The notes below the pieces were generated by a model. The model worked only from the letters and a program-made list of their open reading frames with translations. It searched no databases and was not told where the DNA came from. A stretch of 64,000 nt of DNA from Dendrocalamus latiflorus (taxonomy: Eukaryota; Streptophyta; Magnoliopsida; Poales; Poaceae): NCBI GenBank assembly GCA_017311315.1, contig CM029631.1, positions 8,738,514-8,802,513 on the forward strand, given 5' to 3'. This document shows positions 12,797 through 24,811 of the stretch, one piece after another. Both the position numbers and the translations under genes were made by a program. Position 1 is the stretch's first letter. Each line of letters starts with the position of its first letter.

Positions 12797-15700
12797 GACG
12801 CCCGCTTTAAAAAGCTAAGAACCAATAGAAACATTTATCAGAAATGAAAAGGCTAATGATGTATTGATCAATAAGCTACAATAAACTGGAAATATCCCTA
12901 ATTCGAAAATAGAATTAGATTTAGGTCTAAATCTAGTGGTAACTATGAGAATCAAATTGAAAGACGAGATAACGGTAGCTTCCTAAAGTCAAGGCAGGGT
13001 CCGTAGAAAGAGACACCAAAAGCAAGCCGGTTCAGAAGCAGTGATAACTCTTGTGATTTTGTGGAAGTTGCCAACTTAAAACGGCAGGCCCCAGCCACAC
13101 ACAAAAGTTGTGGAACGGGAAATGCTACTCAAGGACAGGAACAGGCAGGCAGGCAAAGACTGGTGTACAAGAAAGACACATCAATCGGAAATCCAGATGG
13201 GTCACTAAGGCTGAAGGTGACTGGAGGGCAAAGAAAAAAGCATGTGCTCTTGGTCGCCAATAATAGAGCAAAAAAATTAAGAGAGGACAATGCAAGGTTC
13301 ACAATGTAAGTTGCGGAAGTAACATCATTCAGAAAGACCACTGCAGAGGGAGGCATAAATGCTTACCAGAAAGAAAAAAAGGATCAGAAAAGGGCCTCTA
13401 GTCTCCATCCATTGTATATTTGTATTTGTATGACTTCCGAATAGGTCTGCCTAAGCTAACAGCCACTAACAACCATCCAAATCTAGCTTTTAGTGCATCT
13501 GACCAGGCTCATGACCACTATCATTTATAGGTGCTCTCTTAGTGTCTGCAGAATCTGGTCCCAATCACTGCTCCTGTATATGCTCCTCACTTTCACAGGA
13601 TATAATTGAGTAGCAAACTGAGAGCAGCCAGTTGGCTTCATTTCACCTCAATGTGTCCACACCATACATAATTTTGTCGGTCGATCTTTACTTGGCGTAT
13701 GTTCATCTGATTAGTCCGATTGATCCCACGGGCAGCTTAGTTTAGTGTTGCGGTTAAGCATGGAAAACATCCCTACTGCATCTCCCACTTCGATGTGGAC
13801 AACCACTTCGATGCAGAAATATCAGAACATACTCAAGATAGTCTGGGAAGTGTGAAAGGGATCCAAACCTGTGCCTGTTATTAACCTGTTGCAGGAATTG
13901 GCATAACCATTAATAAAGCTTCCCATGTTTAGAATCTGGTCCCAGATCAGCAGAAAGGAGTGTTCCCCATTTTCATCGGTCATTATTCAGCAGCCCGCAA
14001 CCACTTAACCTACAAGCTTACAGAGGATGTCACTGTTCCACACTCCATTAGGGTGTTCTTTTGAACTGCGACTTATGACTGTGGCTTATTAATGTAATGA
14101 ACAGTGATTGCCAAAAGAAGCTAAAGCCAAAAGCCGGCTGAAAAGCCAAAAAGTCTATGTACTTGCAACTTGCACATTGTATCGATTCTGACACAGAGCA
14201 GTAATTACACAAAAATAACATTATTGCTACAGACTCGCCACAGAATAATCTGACAAAATCAAACACATGCTACACGGCTAATCTTGACTGCTGGGTTGCT
14301 GAATTCCAAATGGCAACTTATTCCCTATGCAACCACAGTGATAATACTTAAAACTTTTAATGTTTTGATTGCTGCATTTGAACTAAGACATTCACACGAA
14401 AAAAAATGTTTTTGTTGGCTTGTTGCATACCTGTTCCTGCTGAATAAAGATCATACAGTAAGTAATACGCCATCATTGCTTATAGTTGACCATACTGTGA
14501 GTTCCCTCTGCTCAACTTTTCCCAGTGTAGATTACAACGATGCGGGGACAATAATCCCATGTGCACAAGTCTTGCTTAACAGAATGGGGGCAATCTGCAG
14601 CAAAAAAGTGTGGTGATTGTTAAAAATGCTCAGGCTGCAGGACATAATTCTGAGCTATCACAATGTAAAGTTTAGCAAGTCTTTGATAGGGAAAAATATA
14701 TGAATTAGCCGAAGCATACCAGATGACCAGAATCATCTACAATGGAATAGATTAGGCCATTGGAAACCCCAACTCTCAGTTCAATATTAGCATACCTGTT
14801 TGTGCCTTGTTCCTTATAAACACCTGGTACGAAGATAGCAAAATACCAGGAAAGCAGGGACATGCACCTAGCTGAATGCAATAGATGATCATTATAGTAC
14901 AGAAACACATTAGTGCCAGCTGCACTGATAATTCAGCAACACACAGCAATGAAACGGACCTTCTGTGCTGGACCAGATGGAATGTTGGTATACACAGGTA
15001 GGGTCAATGCAATTATGAATAACCTGAGTACTAAAAGACCAGTAATGCAGCACAATCAGTGAGGGAAGGAAAATTGAATAGTCCTTATCATCATTCTTCT
15101 CATTAGTGGGCCATAGGACACATGATGAATGTGGTAATGCGACATAAGCAGTTGAAAGTTGAAACTAAAGTTATGCAGTAAAGTCGCAGCTATCTAAGAT
15201 GACTCACAGTTGCTTCAAATCATAATCAGCATGTGAACTAAATATTAAAGTATTTCACATTTCTGAGATCAAAATCTAGAGAGCTATCAAATTAACCATG
15301 GAAAAAATCATGATCCAATAACAAATAAAACTACAAATAACAACGTAAATACATGGTAATGGTTCAGAACATATTTCGACTAATGCATGCTCATTATTTC
15401 GGCACAAGCCATCATTTTGCATGTACAGCACAAGATAATCCTACTGGTTGCTCCATAGGAACAAGAGGTCCATACGAAAGCACAAATTCTTGTTCGTTCT
15501 CTGCATTTTAATCCATGTAAACAAGAAGCCTGACATCTGAAGCACACGAGGATGCTGAAAATGTTTCATAACTAATCAGACTCATGTCTCAATCATCCGA
15601 ATTCCGAAACACTGCATCCAATAAAGTTAAGACTAAACCAATGCTATAGGAAGACATCAAGTTAGTACAAATGTCAGTAAGTTATGCTGCAGTCTCACCA

Positions 15701-16664
15701 AAATGAAGAATATCATCTACCAGCGTTAAGTAGCTCCTGTTTTTTTCGGGTTGTAGTTGATAGCTTTTATCTAAGCTTTTCGAGATGACAGTAGATGGCG
15801 GGGATGTCAACGTGGATGGCACACACGGTTTTAAATTCGAGAAGCTGTTCAAAGAATTCGCTTTGAGAAGCTGCTTGGAGAAATCGCTCCATTTGTTTTA
15901 GCTTATAGGGAAGCCAAAGCCAAAAGACACCCCAAAAGCCCAAACGAACAAGTCTGTATATACGTTGCTGTCTATACTAATCTTTGTCTCAACCTATTAA
16001 TCAGATGTTAAGTTAGTACACTTACATGTGAAGTCATTTCTCGTTGTTAGATATCTCAAACGACTTGTAAGGATGTCCTGCTGCCTAGAAAATACACAGG
16101 TACGTGGATGGTTGGGGGATTGATACCATCCCATGCACATAATTAAAGTAAATAAAAATGAGCATCCCGACACAGATATTATGAATGTCGAAAAGCTTGG
16201 CACTGTCAACAAATTCAGAAACTAGCAGACCAATTGATGTGCTAGATGGATGCAAATTCTATTATTGACAACATCTGGAGCATTGTGCAGGTTCTTTCTG
16301 CCTGTGTATGGACGCATAAATAAAAACAAAATAAGTACCGATTGAGAAACAATACCAGCATAGTCTATTACTATTACCAATGGTTCAACTGATGACAGGA
16401 AAAATAAAATGATGCTGGTAATGAATTATAAGCATACAACCGATCAGAGCATTCTAGTGGTGTGAACAATTCTATGCAGAACAATTACAGTTAGTACCCT
16501 TCTGCAAGCAGAATCACATGAGAGTATGATACAGTTTCAGATCAATGAGTATCTGACTGTATTATTTATTAGAAAAGGTCAGACAACCATCCAAGTTAGA
16601 GAAGCAAACTCAACACTAACGTGTGCTAGTATAAAGAGGGACTAATACTATAACTAACACACAC
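12797..16664. other. Intergenic or intronic-looking DNA, no gene recognised
   Basis: Low-complexity AT-rich sequence with scattered ORFs under 110 codons, none recognisable. Two stretches (about 14050-14150 and 15730-15950) carry the GGCTTAT/AAAAGCC words of the local MITE families. The ORFs at 13061-13309 and 14284-14616 show no domain I know, so I do not call them genes. Confidence 0.4.
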
Positions 16665-19366
16665 ACAAGACCCATAAGTTCCCGCTCATATGCCGCTAGA
16701 TGTGAGTGGCGGGCAGCCAACACCCGGCTGAAGTATGCAATGGGGCCTTGGCCCTGATGTAAGACTGCCCCGATGCCGGATTCGGATGCATCACATTCCA
16801 CCACAAACTCAAGCTCAAAATTTGGGAGCTACAGTACTAGCGCAATAGTGAGAGCATCTTTCAGAGTTTTGAATGCACATGCAGCTACCTCTGTCCAGGA
16901 GAAAGCATCCTTTTTAAGCAGTCGGGTAAGCGGTTCAGCAATAGCCCCAAAACCATGGATGAACTTGCGATAATAGCCCGCCAACCCGAGGAATCTGCGA
17001 AGAGCCCGAACTGAGCTCGGTTCCGGCCACCCCCGAATTGCTTGCACCTTGGTGTTATCCATGGCAACTCCCTCAGTCGAGATGACATGTCCTAAATAAG
17101 CCACGGTTGGTTCGCCGAAGAAACACTTGGAGTGCTTAAGGAAAAGCTGGTGTTGATGTAGGAGCCGAAGGACTGCCCAGACATGGCGCAAGTGCTCCAC
17201 CCAAGAAGGGCTATAAATGAGAATGTCATCAAAGAACACCAGGACAAAACGGTGCAAGTAGGGGCGAAGAACATTATTCATGAGTGCTTGGAATGTTGCC
17301 GAAGCATTCGTCAAACCAAGGGCATCACAAGAAACTCAAAGAGGCCTTCATGATTACAAAAAGTCGTATTTGCAATATCCAGGGGGTACATCCGCACTTG
17401 GTGATAGCCTAACTAAAGGTCCAACTTGGTGAAGAATTTGGCTCCACGCAATTCATTCAGGAGCTCATCCACCACTGGAATAGGGAACTTGTCTTTTACC
17501 GTCTTGCTGTTGAGAGAGCGGTAATCGACGCAAAAGCGCTAAGTGCCATCGTGCTTCTTGACAAGAAGGACTGGTGAAGAATAAGCCGAGGTACTTGAGC
17601 GAATAATTCCTTGCTTCAACATCTCCCCACATTGCCATTACAGCTCGTCTTTGAGAAGTTGTGGATATCGATAAGGGCGGACAGAGATAGGAGCCATTCC
17701 CGGCAAGAGATGTATGTGGTGATCATGTGCTCGTGCGAGAGGTAACCCGTGAGGAGAGGCGAACAAGCTGTCGAACTCCTGAAGCAGGGTATCCATCAAA
17801 TTTGGCCCTGGGATGGAGCAAGCCTGCTGCAGCCGAGGTGCAGTCTGCAAGCCATGCCACTGGACTTTGTGATCTCCCCGCCAGAAGGTCATGCTTAGCG
17901 TTTCAAAATCCCAAAGGATGGGCCCTAGAGTGCGGAGCCACTGTACCCCGAGCACCAAGTCGAAACCATCCAGAGGGAGGGAATAGCAATCCATGGTGAA
18001 GTCTTCTTGATTGATCCGCAAGTCCAATGCCTGACAAAATCCTGTGCTGCACATCCTGTCTCCATTGGCTACCATCACCCGCAAGCTGTGGCGCGGCTGG
18101 ACAAATATGTTGGCGCGTTGAGCAACCGCTGAAGTGATGAAGTTATGTGTGGAGCCTGAATCCAACAGAGTGAGCAAGGTCACTCCGCCCACCAAGACAT
18201 GGAGTTGCATAGTTTGACTCGCTCGTGGAGTAATGCCGGTCACCGCATACAACGAGATGCTCGGCTCCATACCATCTGAAGCAATGTCAAAATCCGCCTC
18301 ATCATCTGAACCTCCACTGGGAGCGAAAAGGAGGAACAATCGCTTGCAGCGGTGGTTGGGGTGAATTTCTCATCACGGTTGAAGCACAATCCTGCCGCTC
18401 TACGCTTCTCCATCTCCTCTGGAGTGAGGAACGGCGTTGGATAGTCCGGCGTGGCCAAACTGCTCCCTGGGCGGGCCATGCGGCGTTACTGGTTAGTGGA
18501 GTTGGGAGGGCAGGCAGGGTGGGTTTACTCGGTGGCGTCGGCCGTGCTGCTGCTGCTGCAAGTGCTGGTGTCAACGTCGGCCTCTTGAGCGGTAGGCCCG
18601 CATCCTACCTTGTAACTTGCGCCCGCCGCTCATAGGCTCTTGCCAGAGCCATAGCCATCTGCAGGCTTGCGGAGTTTTGAAGTTCCACGTCAATGCGGAT
18701 TGGTTCACATAGCCTCAGGGTGGCCTCGGGGTGAATAGCTAGATTGCTGCCGTGGCTGGAGGTGGTCTGTCCGACAAAGGATCGCAAGAAACTTCTGTTG
18801 ATAATCTTCCACAGTGCCGCTCTACACTAACTCCTTGAGCTCGCCTAGCGGATTGTGACAGATTGATGGACCAAAGCGCAGATTAATGTACTCCTTGAAG
18901 CAATGCCAATTGGGCTCACCTTCATCCCTTTCTAGTTGAAAATACCACTGTTGCATCACCCCAATCAGGTGATAGGATGCAAGCCACACCTTCTAGCTTT
19001 CAAGTGTTTTCTGCCCACGAAAAAATTCTTCGCAACGTTGCAGCCAGCTTAAAGGGTCCTCCTGTCCATTGTATGATGGGAATTCCAGCCTGTGGAAGTG
19101 AGAAGGCTTCTCAATTGCCGGCCAAGCCCCGTTTTTGTGGCTGCTTGCCGCTGGCATGGTTCCCGCCTGGACCGGTAGCAATCCATCTCCCGGTGGTCGT
19201 TTTTCCAACGCCGTGAGCCTGTCCCCAAGTTCATCCCCCTTGCTCTGCTATTTATCAAATCATTCCTTCAATTCATCCATCTGTTTGCCCATGTTGGCCG
19301 TCAATGTTGCCATCTGTTCCAAGATCACGTCGATTCGGTCGTCAGCCATGAGCTCTGATACCAAGT
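16665..19366 (-). pseudogene. Broken Ty3/gypsy gag-protease-RT-RNase H region
   Basis: Read on the - strand, a primer-binding site (TTGGTATCAGAGC, about 19353-19365) is followed at once by a gag start (MADDRIDVILEQM). Then come a gag segment with EFPSYNGQEDPLSWLQRCEE (19208-18993), an aspartic protease with LLDSGSTHNFI (18339-17638), a reverse transcriptase with FFDDILIYS (17314-16829) and an RNase H start with VECDASESGIGAVL (16804-16670). Frameshifts and stops separate these blocks, and the zinc knuckle is degraded. Similarity ends after ELMGLV near 16668. The rest of RNase H, the integrase and the other LTR are missing, so the copy is 3'-truncated and dead. Confidence 0.9.
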
Positions 19367-19806
19367 TGTCACACCTTGATCTTGATCTCAGATTGTATGC
19401 GTGGACTGCAGGTGGCCAGGGATTGTGGATTTTGGAGGAGCCATGCTGGATAACTTCAAGCAGAGGAAGAAGAGATGCACCAGAGAGGGCGTAGGAAGCA
19501 GACGGGGAAGAAGCAAGAATTAGGTAAATATCTCTCCCTTTATTAAAATATATCTTCCCCTTTATATAACAGAGGAGAGTCCCTAACAATCTCGGCTAAT
19601 CCGAATTCAGACTTCCGAATATAACTCTTACTCCTAATACAACTCTTATCTCTTAACCAAATCTAAAACCAATACTTAACTGCCTAACTGAATTGAATAT
19701 GAATACAATAACCTAACCTGAAGAGCCTGCCGTAGCACCTGCCATAGAAGGCTGCACGACACTGTTCCTCCTAGCATAAACTCGGCCAAACCTCCCAGGC
19801 CTGACA
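19367..19806 (-). mobile_element. 5' LTR of the truncated gypsy element
   Basis: On the - strand this 440-bp block starts TGTCAGGCCTGGGAGG and ends GGTGTGACA directly before the primer-binding site. It contains a TATATAAAG promoter-like box (complement near 19562-19570). The partner LTR is absent because the element is truncated, so the outer edge rests on the TG...CA rule and the position of the neighbouring element. Confidence 0.7.
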
Positions 19807-19813
19807 CCTCTTG

Positions 19814-20135
19814 TGTCAGGGGTGTGGGCCTTGGGGCCAAGGCCTAGTCAGTCTATTATTAGAAGTTAGAGATTAGATTCTATCTGAATTAGAGATTGGT
19901 TTCCTTATGTTAGAGATATAGTTAGAGATATAATATTAGTTACTATATCTGTTAGAGATATGATTGGGATTAGATTCTATCTGTTAGGGGGAGCCATCTA
20001 TATAAGAGGGCTACCGTATGCTATTGTAAGTAAGGAGAATAATATCAAAGTCTTCCTAGTCTATAGTCTCTCCTCTCTCCCTACGCCGACGCCATCCGGC
20101 CATCTTCTTGGTGGTGTTTACCCCGGTTCATGACA
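19814..20135 (+). repeat. Left LTR of the 2.0-kb element
   Basis: 322 bp, TGTCAGGGG...TTCATGACA. It contains a TATATAAGAGGG box near 20000 that would serve as promoter. It is nearly identical to 21511-21831. Confidence 0.92.
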
Positions 20136-20137
20136 AC

Positions 20138-20150
20138 TTGGTATCAGAGC
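20138..20150 (+). promoter_or_regulatory. Primer-binding site (initiator tRNA-Met type)
   Basis: TTGGTATCAGAGC begins 2 bp after the LTR. TGGTATCAGAGC is the classic complement of the 3' end of plant initiator tRNA-Met, used to prime minus-strand cDNA. Confidence 0.88.
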
Positions 20151-20180
20151 AGTCGATCCCCTCCCACGACTTCTGCTGCC

Positions 20181-21233
20181 ATGGCTAACGACTGGAGCGA
20201 CGCGATCGCGCTCGGCAAGCAGATCAGCAAGCAGGCGAAAGAAATCCAGGAATCCTTACAGAATATAATGAAGCAGCTACAAGAGATAAAGAAGAGCAAG
20301 ACACATCATCCAACACCAGATCCCCAACAACAACAAAATCAAGAGCCACAGCCACCGCCAGTTGCCACCGACCACATCGTCATCTTATCTTCTCCGGCGA
20401 TTCCATCCAGCCCCACAACCGCCGTCGCCGTTTGGCCCGCTGCCGCACCGCAGACCGCCACCGTTCAGGTCGCCGTTACCCGAGCCGTCGCCGTCGGCGT
20501 TGCCGTCCTCGGTCGCCGGCCGCCAGCCGCCACACGGATCCGCCACCGCCGACGCCGGCCGCCACCCGAGCCCCTGCGACTGGGAGCCGCCGCCACCGGA
20601 TTCGGCGTTCTACGCCGCCGATTCGCCGTTCCCCGCGCCGCCGTCTCCGTTCGCTCGGGCCACTGCCATCCGACCGCCGCCGCTCCAGATCCACCCGCTG
20701 CTCCGCCCGCTCCGCCTGCTGCTTCGCCCGGACGCCCCATCGGTTGCCGCCCCGCAGGCCGTCGCGCTTGTCGCCGTCGACCGCCAGGCCGCCGCTCCCG
20801 AGCCGTCGCCAATCGCCTTCCCGGTGAAACCGTCGCAGACGGCGACGTCGTCGAGCTCCCGAGGCCGCCGGAGCCATCCTGCTTCCGCATCCGCCAGAGG
20901 CGCCACCGTCGCCTGGGCCGCCTCCGTCTGCACCGCCGCCTCCGCCGGGCCACCTCCGCCGCATCGCAGCCGCCGCCGTCGGAGGCCACGAACGCCGCGA
21001 GGCCTTCCCTTGCTGCTCCACCCGAAGCCGCGCCGCTGTCTCTGCTGCTCCGCCGGGCTGCTGCTCCGCGGGCCGCCGCTTCCGTCATCGCCAGGCCGCT
21101 GCTCCGGCCGTCGCCGCCGTCGCCACTGGTCACCACCGACCGCCGCTTCTTCCGCTGCCAGGTCGTCGTCGCCGGAATTCCCGCCTCCCTCTGTTTCTAT
21201 CGGGAGACCGAGCCGTCCGCACCTGGTCTCTAA
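20181..21233 (+). CDS. Internal ORF of the young LTR element, function unknown
   Basis: This is a 350-codon open frame starting at MANDWSDAIALGKQ just after the primer-binding site. Residues 1 to about 40 are predicted helical (SKQAKEIQESLQNIMKQLQEI) and could form a coiled coil, as short gag-like starts often do. A Q/P-rich linker follows (DPQQQQNQEPQPPP). After about residue 65 the protein is a low-complexity run of Ala, Pro and Arg produced by very GC-rich DNA. A 296-codon frame and long antisense frames overlap it, so openness alone is not evidence of coding. I find no zinc knuckle, protease or RT. The GC-rich part may be captured host sequence. Confidence 0.35.
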   Translation: MANDWSDAIALGKQISKQAKEIQESLQNIMKQLQEIKKSKTHHPTPDPQQQQNQEPQPPPVATDHIVILSSPAIPSSPTTAVAVWPAAAPQTATVQVAVTRAVAVGVAVLGRRPPAATRIRHRRRRPPPEPLRLGAAATGFGVLRRRFAVPRAAVSVRSGHCHPTAAAPDPPAAPPAPPAASPGRPIGCRPAGRRACRRRPPGRRSRAVANRLPGETVADGDVVELPRPPEPSCFRIRQRRHRRLGRLRLHRRLRRATSAASQPPPSEATNAARPSLAAPPEAAPLSLLLRRAAAPRAAASVIARPLLRPSPPSPLVTTDRRFFRCQVVVAGIPASLCFYRETEPSAPGL

Positions 21234-21510
21234 TAGGACAAGAAGTCGGTGAAGGAAAGTAGAAAAAAGAAAAAAGAAAAAAAAAGAATAAAAAAATTCC
21301 AAAAAAAACAAAAAAAAGAAGTTTATTTTGCAGGCATTATATTTCAAGGGCACCTCACTTCGTCTAGCCTTGTTCCGCTTGGATCGAGCCAGTCGTCTCC
21401 ATCCGCTGCAGCACCCCGCCACCGTTCGTCTTCTACATCGGTGTCGACTGTCTCCCATTGGCCGCCGTCTAGCAGCTCGAGGACGAGCTGCATGTCCGAG
21501 AGGGGTGTAG

Positions 21511-21831
21511 TGTCAGGGGTGTGGGCCTTGGGGCCAAGGCCTAGTCAGTCTATTATTAGAAGTTAGAGATTAGATTCTATCTGAATTAGAGATTGGTTTC
21601 CTTATGTTAGAGATATAGTTAGAGATATAATATTAGTTACTATATCTGTTAGAGATATGATTGGGATTAGATTCTATCTGTTAGGGGGAGCCATCTATAT
21701 AAGAGGGCTACGTATGCTATTGTAAGTAAGGAGAATAATATCAAAGTCTTCCTAGTCTATAGTCTCTCCTCTCTCCCTACGCCGACGCCATCCGGCCATC
21801 TTCTTGGTGGTGTTTACCCCGGTTCATGACA
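21511..21831 (+). repeat. Right LTR of the 2.0-kb element
   Basis: 321 bp, one base shorter than the left LTR and otherwise identical. It is followed by the TCTTG target duplication. Confidence 0.92.
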
Positions 21832-21836
21832 TCTTG

Positions 21837-22188
21837 TACAAGTGCAGCAATAAATGTCTTATCTGCTGAGCTGCCACTTGATTCTTGGGGGACTTCACAT
21901 TTCAAGATGAGATGTTGGTGTTTTCAATTCCCTCTTTAGCGGCGAAGCTGAAAGAAACATCCATTGCACAAAGGACTTTGGCTGCGTGCAAATGAGCTTA
22001 TGTGAGCTGACCTGAGATTGAACTAATGAGATGCATCTGCCAGCCACACCACGGTTTCTCTTCTCACATGTAAATTAATAATCCTTGTACTACAATGGAT
22101 TATTTGAGTCGATACATGGTCGGCCAATTAAAGATGCAAACTGATCATGGAATTTCAACAAAGGACATTTCTCAATAAGGTTACTATC
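21837..22188. other. Short intergenic spacer
   Basis: AT-rich spacer between two LTR elements. No gene or repeat is recognised. Confidence 0.5.
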
Positions 22189-23105
22189 TGTTAAGGGTAT
22201 ATGTATATTTTCCTATTATCCTTGTAGTCTAGGATTTAGTGAGTCCTTGTGCTATATATAGCCTTATAGGTTGTTATTGCAATACACTCAACGTTTCACA
22301 TTTTTCATTCTTCCCCATCTTTTTACATGGTATCAGAGCTTTGGTTGAATACCTAGCTCAGCTTAGAAATATTCCGCTGGTGCCCCCGGGATGGTGCTCT
22401 CTACTCTTGGGGGGATCCACGCCCGCTTCCGCACCGCCAGGACGCCGCCTCGGATTCAACGACCACTGCCACAGATCTGGCCGTCGCCGCCTTGGATTGA
22501 TCGCTGCACGCGCCCCGCTGCCTCTTGGCCCCGCGGATCCCCGTCGCCCCGACCGGATCCAAGCGCCTCAGATATCCTCTGTGCTCCGTGCCAAATCCGA
22601 CGACTCCTCCGTCAGGCTGTAGTCGCTCGCACCGGATCCGGGCTCCCCGCCTGGGATCTGGCCACCCCGAGTAGCCTACAGCCTCTTCGCGTCTCCAACT
22701 CGCACTCTTCGGGCCGCCGCCGCCCCACCTCGGTTTCCTCCGATTACCGGTGGTCGCACCACCCTGGGCGAGCCGCCGCCGTTGGACCGCCCCGTGCCAA
22801 GCCACCGTCGCTGGCTCCACCTCGTTGGCCCCATGCGCTCTCGGCCGGCTCGGTCTCCCCGCACGGCCGCCTGTTCCCATCGCCACTATGTGTGATCGTC
22901 TCTCCCCGCGCGCAATCGTCTGCTGCAGCCGGAGGGGAGCACAACACCACGGTGATGTGGAGGAAGGAGCAAGAGGAAGGAGCAAGGGGAGGAAAAGATG
23001 GGGCGGGGATTCTTGATCTCCTCCTCTCTCTCTATCTCTCCAAGAATGGAGCGGCGGGTGTTGCTGTTTGGTGTGGTGCGGCCGTGTGGTTGTTGGGCTG
23101 GAGTT
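22189..23105 (+). mobile_element. TRIM-like LTR with primer site and GC-rich interior; 3' LTR not found
   Basis: A 139-bp LTR (22189-22327) runs from TGTTAAGGGTATATG to TTTTACA and contains GCTATATATAGCC as a TATA box. It is directly followed by TGGTATCAGAGC (22328-22339), an initiator-tRNA primer site. The LTR length is that of terminal-repeat retrotransposons in miniature. The next 0.77 kb is GC-rich and open in several frames, such as 239 codons at 22391, without a recognisable domain. I see no second LTR downstream, so the 3' boundary is approximate and the copy is probably truncated. Confidence 0.6.
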
Positions 23106-23390
23106 GTTGAAGATTGATACATGTTGTTTGGCCGCGAGAGGTTCGACGAGCCACATGCAAGGGTAATGCAATGGAGTATGCATGCCATTGTTCATCTCTT
23201 ATTCCTAAGATTGATCATTGTGTTATAATAAATTGGCAACAACCACATGGTCCTTACTCCTTATTTCTAACAAAATATCATAATAACACAAATGTGGTCA
23301 GCTATTTGCCATTCTAAGCCACCACTTGCACATGTTCTGCAAAGTAACAATAATAAGTTCTGAATCACAAAATTAAACTGCATAAACATA

Positions 23391-24441
23391 CCTTTTCTTG
23401 CAGTCACCGACCTCACTCGTGTTTCCAAATTCATCCAAGCAATCACAAACACACCTGAAGTTGGATAAAGGCCTAGAGGCCACAGGCTTCACAGCAGCAA
23501 TCTTCTTGTGACTTTGCATCTTTCCTTGACAAAAATAGAGGACAATTCATGAATCATTTAATCCTATTCAATCATGATAGCAAATGATTTGGGTTTTTTT
23601 ATAAGAGAAACAATGTTAGTATGATAGGAAGCTATGCTACGTGGGAAGTAGCCAACCAACATATATTTCAAGTAGTAATAGAAACTTTGTGCTGAAAGTT
23701 GCTAATCATACAGAAGAAATCAACCAACTTACAGAAAGAAGCTGGAATTGCATTCTTATGAACACAAAATTCAGAGATGTGTGCCCTTTTGCTGGAAATT
23801 ATAGGACTGTTAAAGAAACCATCGAGATGAAAAAAAGAGAGAAAAGAAAACCCTTACAAAAAAAAGATGTACTAAAGGAAATGGCACAAAAATTAGAAGT
23901 ACAACACATAACAGATCAGAAGGGAAAAGAAAGGTAGTGACTAATTCCATGAAAACAAAGTACAACGGATCACATGATTCTGCTACTTTAATTTGCATAC
24001 AAATAGATAAACCGAAATATAAATATCATCAGTTCTGAATTACAGAGCAACCTACTGAAACTTGCATCATAACTCTGCAAGGACAACGCTACAGGTATAA
24101 CTTGAGCAAAGTGTAGTGACAGAATGCCTCCTTAAGATGACAGCCCAGTTGTCACAAACACCAATTACCAGCAAATAAACAAAATCACCATTGTTCTACA
24201 CCGACCATACATGCAAAAATTCTACGTGATCAGCTATAACTTACTCTTCTTGCATTGCGAAGGGACAACAACAAATGTCATGGTCTGGTTGATGACATAG
24301 ACTGGATAAACTCATCTGACGCTCATGAATTGATCTAATTCTCCTAGGTGCACCCTTGGTGACTGCACATGTGGGATCGGGAACTGAACATTGAGGCTTA
24401 GAAGATGTGTGGTCATTCTCACCAACATTGGACATACTCAA
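23391..24441 (-). pseudogene. Possible FAR1/MULE-type zinc-knuckle remnant
   Basis: On the - strand at 24441-24241 a short frame reads PDPTCAVTKGAPRRIRS followed by LCHQPDHDICCCP. This resembles the basic stretch plus CCHC knuckle (C-x2-C-x4-H-x4-C) near the C-terminus of FAR1/FHY3 and MULE transposases, with the first cysteine replaced (SLC for CxxC). A second possible exon at about 23520-23391 (MQSHKKIAAVKPVASRPLSNF) ends at a GT donor. I cannot join the two or find the catalytic DDE domain. It is a decayed fragment at best; chance similarity is possible. Confidence 0.3.
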
Positions 24442-24811
24442 AGGTACTAATTAGAAGTGTGAATATGTAAAGACATGCGCGAACACTAATACACTATCAT
24501 CACCAATTGTCATCACAGCATAAAAGGGAACAATGTTACTACAGTCAACAGCCAACAATATCATCCATAAATACTAAAGAATCTAAGGATATACATCAGG
24601 CAAGGTGGTCTACTGGACACTAGTTCATCAAGGTTCTATCTAATGGACATTATTTCATCAAGGTTCTACAAAACAGCTATTGCTTTATCTTACTGAAAAT
24701 TTCATTACCTTCCTAGAATTTTGAGCATGTAAGAATTATTGCATAAGAACTATGGATCATGCTTTTCGGTAGACTAAGACCTCTTCCTCATTCGAACTTA
24801 GTGTCGAGTAC

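Larger units (their letters stand above)
19814..21831 (+). mobile_element. Complete young non-autonomous LTR retrotransposon (2.0 kb)
   Basis: Two direct LTRs (19814-20135 and 21511-21831) flank a 1.4-kb interior. TCTTG is duplicated perfectly outside (19809-19813 and 21832-21836). A tRNA-Met-type primer-binding site follows the left LTR, and a purine-rich tract (GAGAGGGG) precedes the right one. The LTRs differ by one base, an extra C in CTACCGTATG, so insertion was recent. The interior encodes no protease, RT or integrase, so mobility must depend on enzymes supplied in trans. It inserted 7 bp beyond the end of the gypsy LTR. Confidence 0.92.

Noticed and set aside
20362..21458. Several long overlapping ORFs on both strands (131-296 codons) in the GC-rich interior
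   Set aside because: They occupy the same DNA in different frames and owe their length to stop-codon scarcity in GC-rich sequence; only the frame starting after the primer site is kept, with low confidence.
22129..22345. TGGTATCAGAGC considered as part of a real tRNA gene
   Set aside because: It is only the primer-binding complement following an LTR; no cloverleaf arms surround it.
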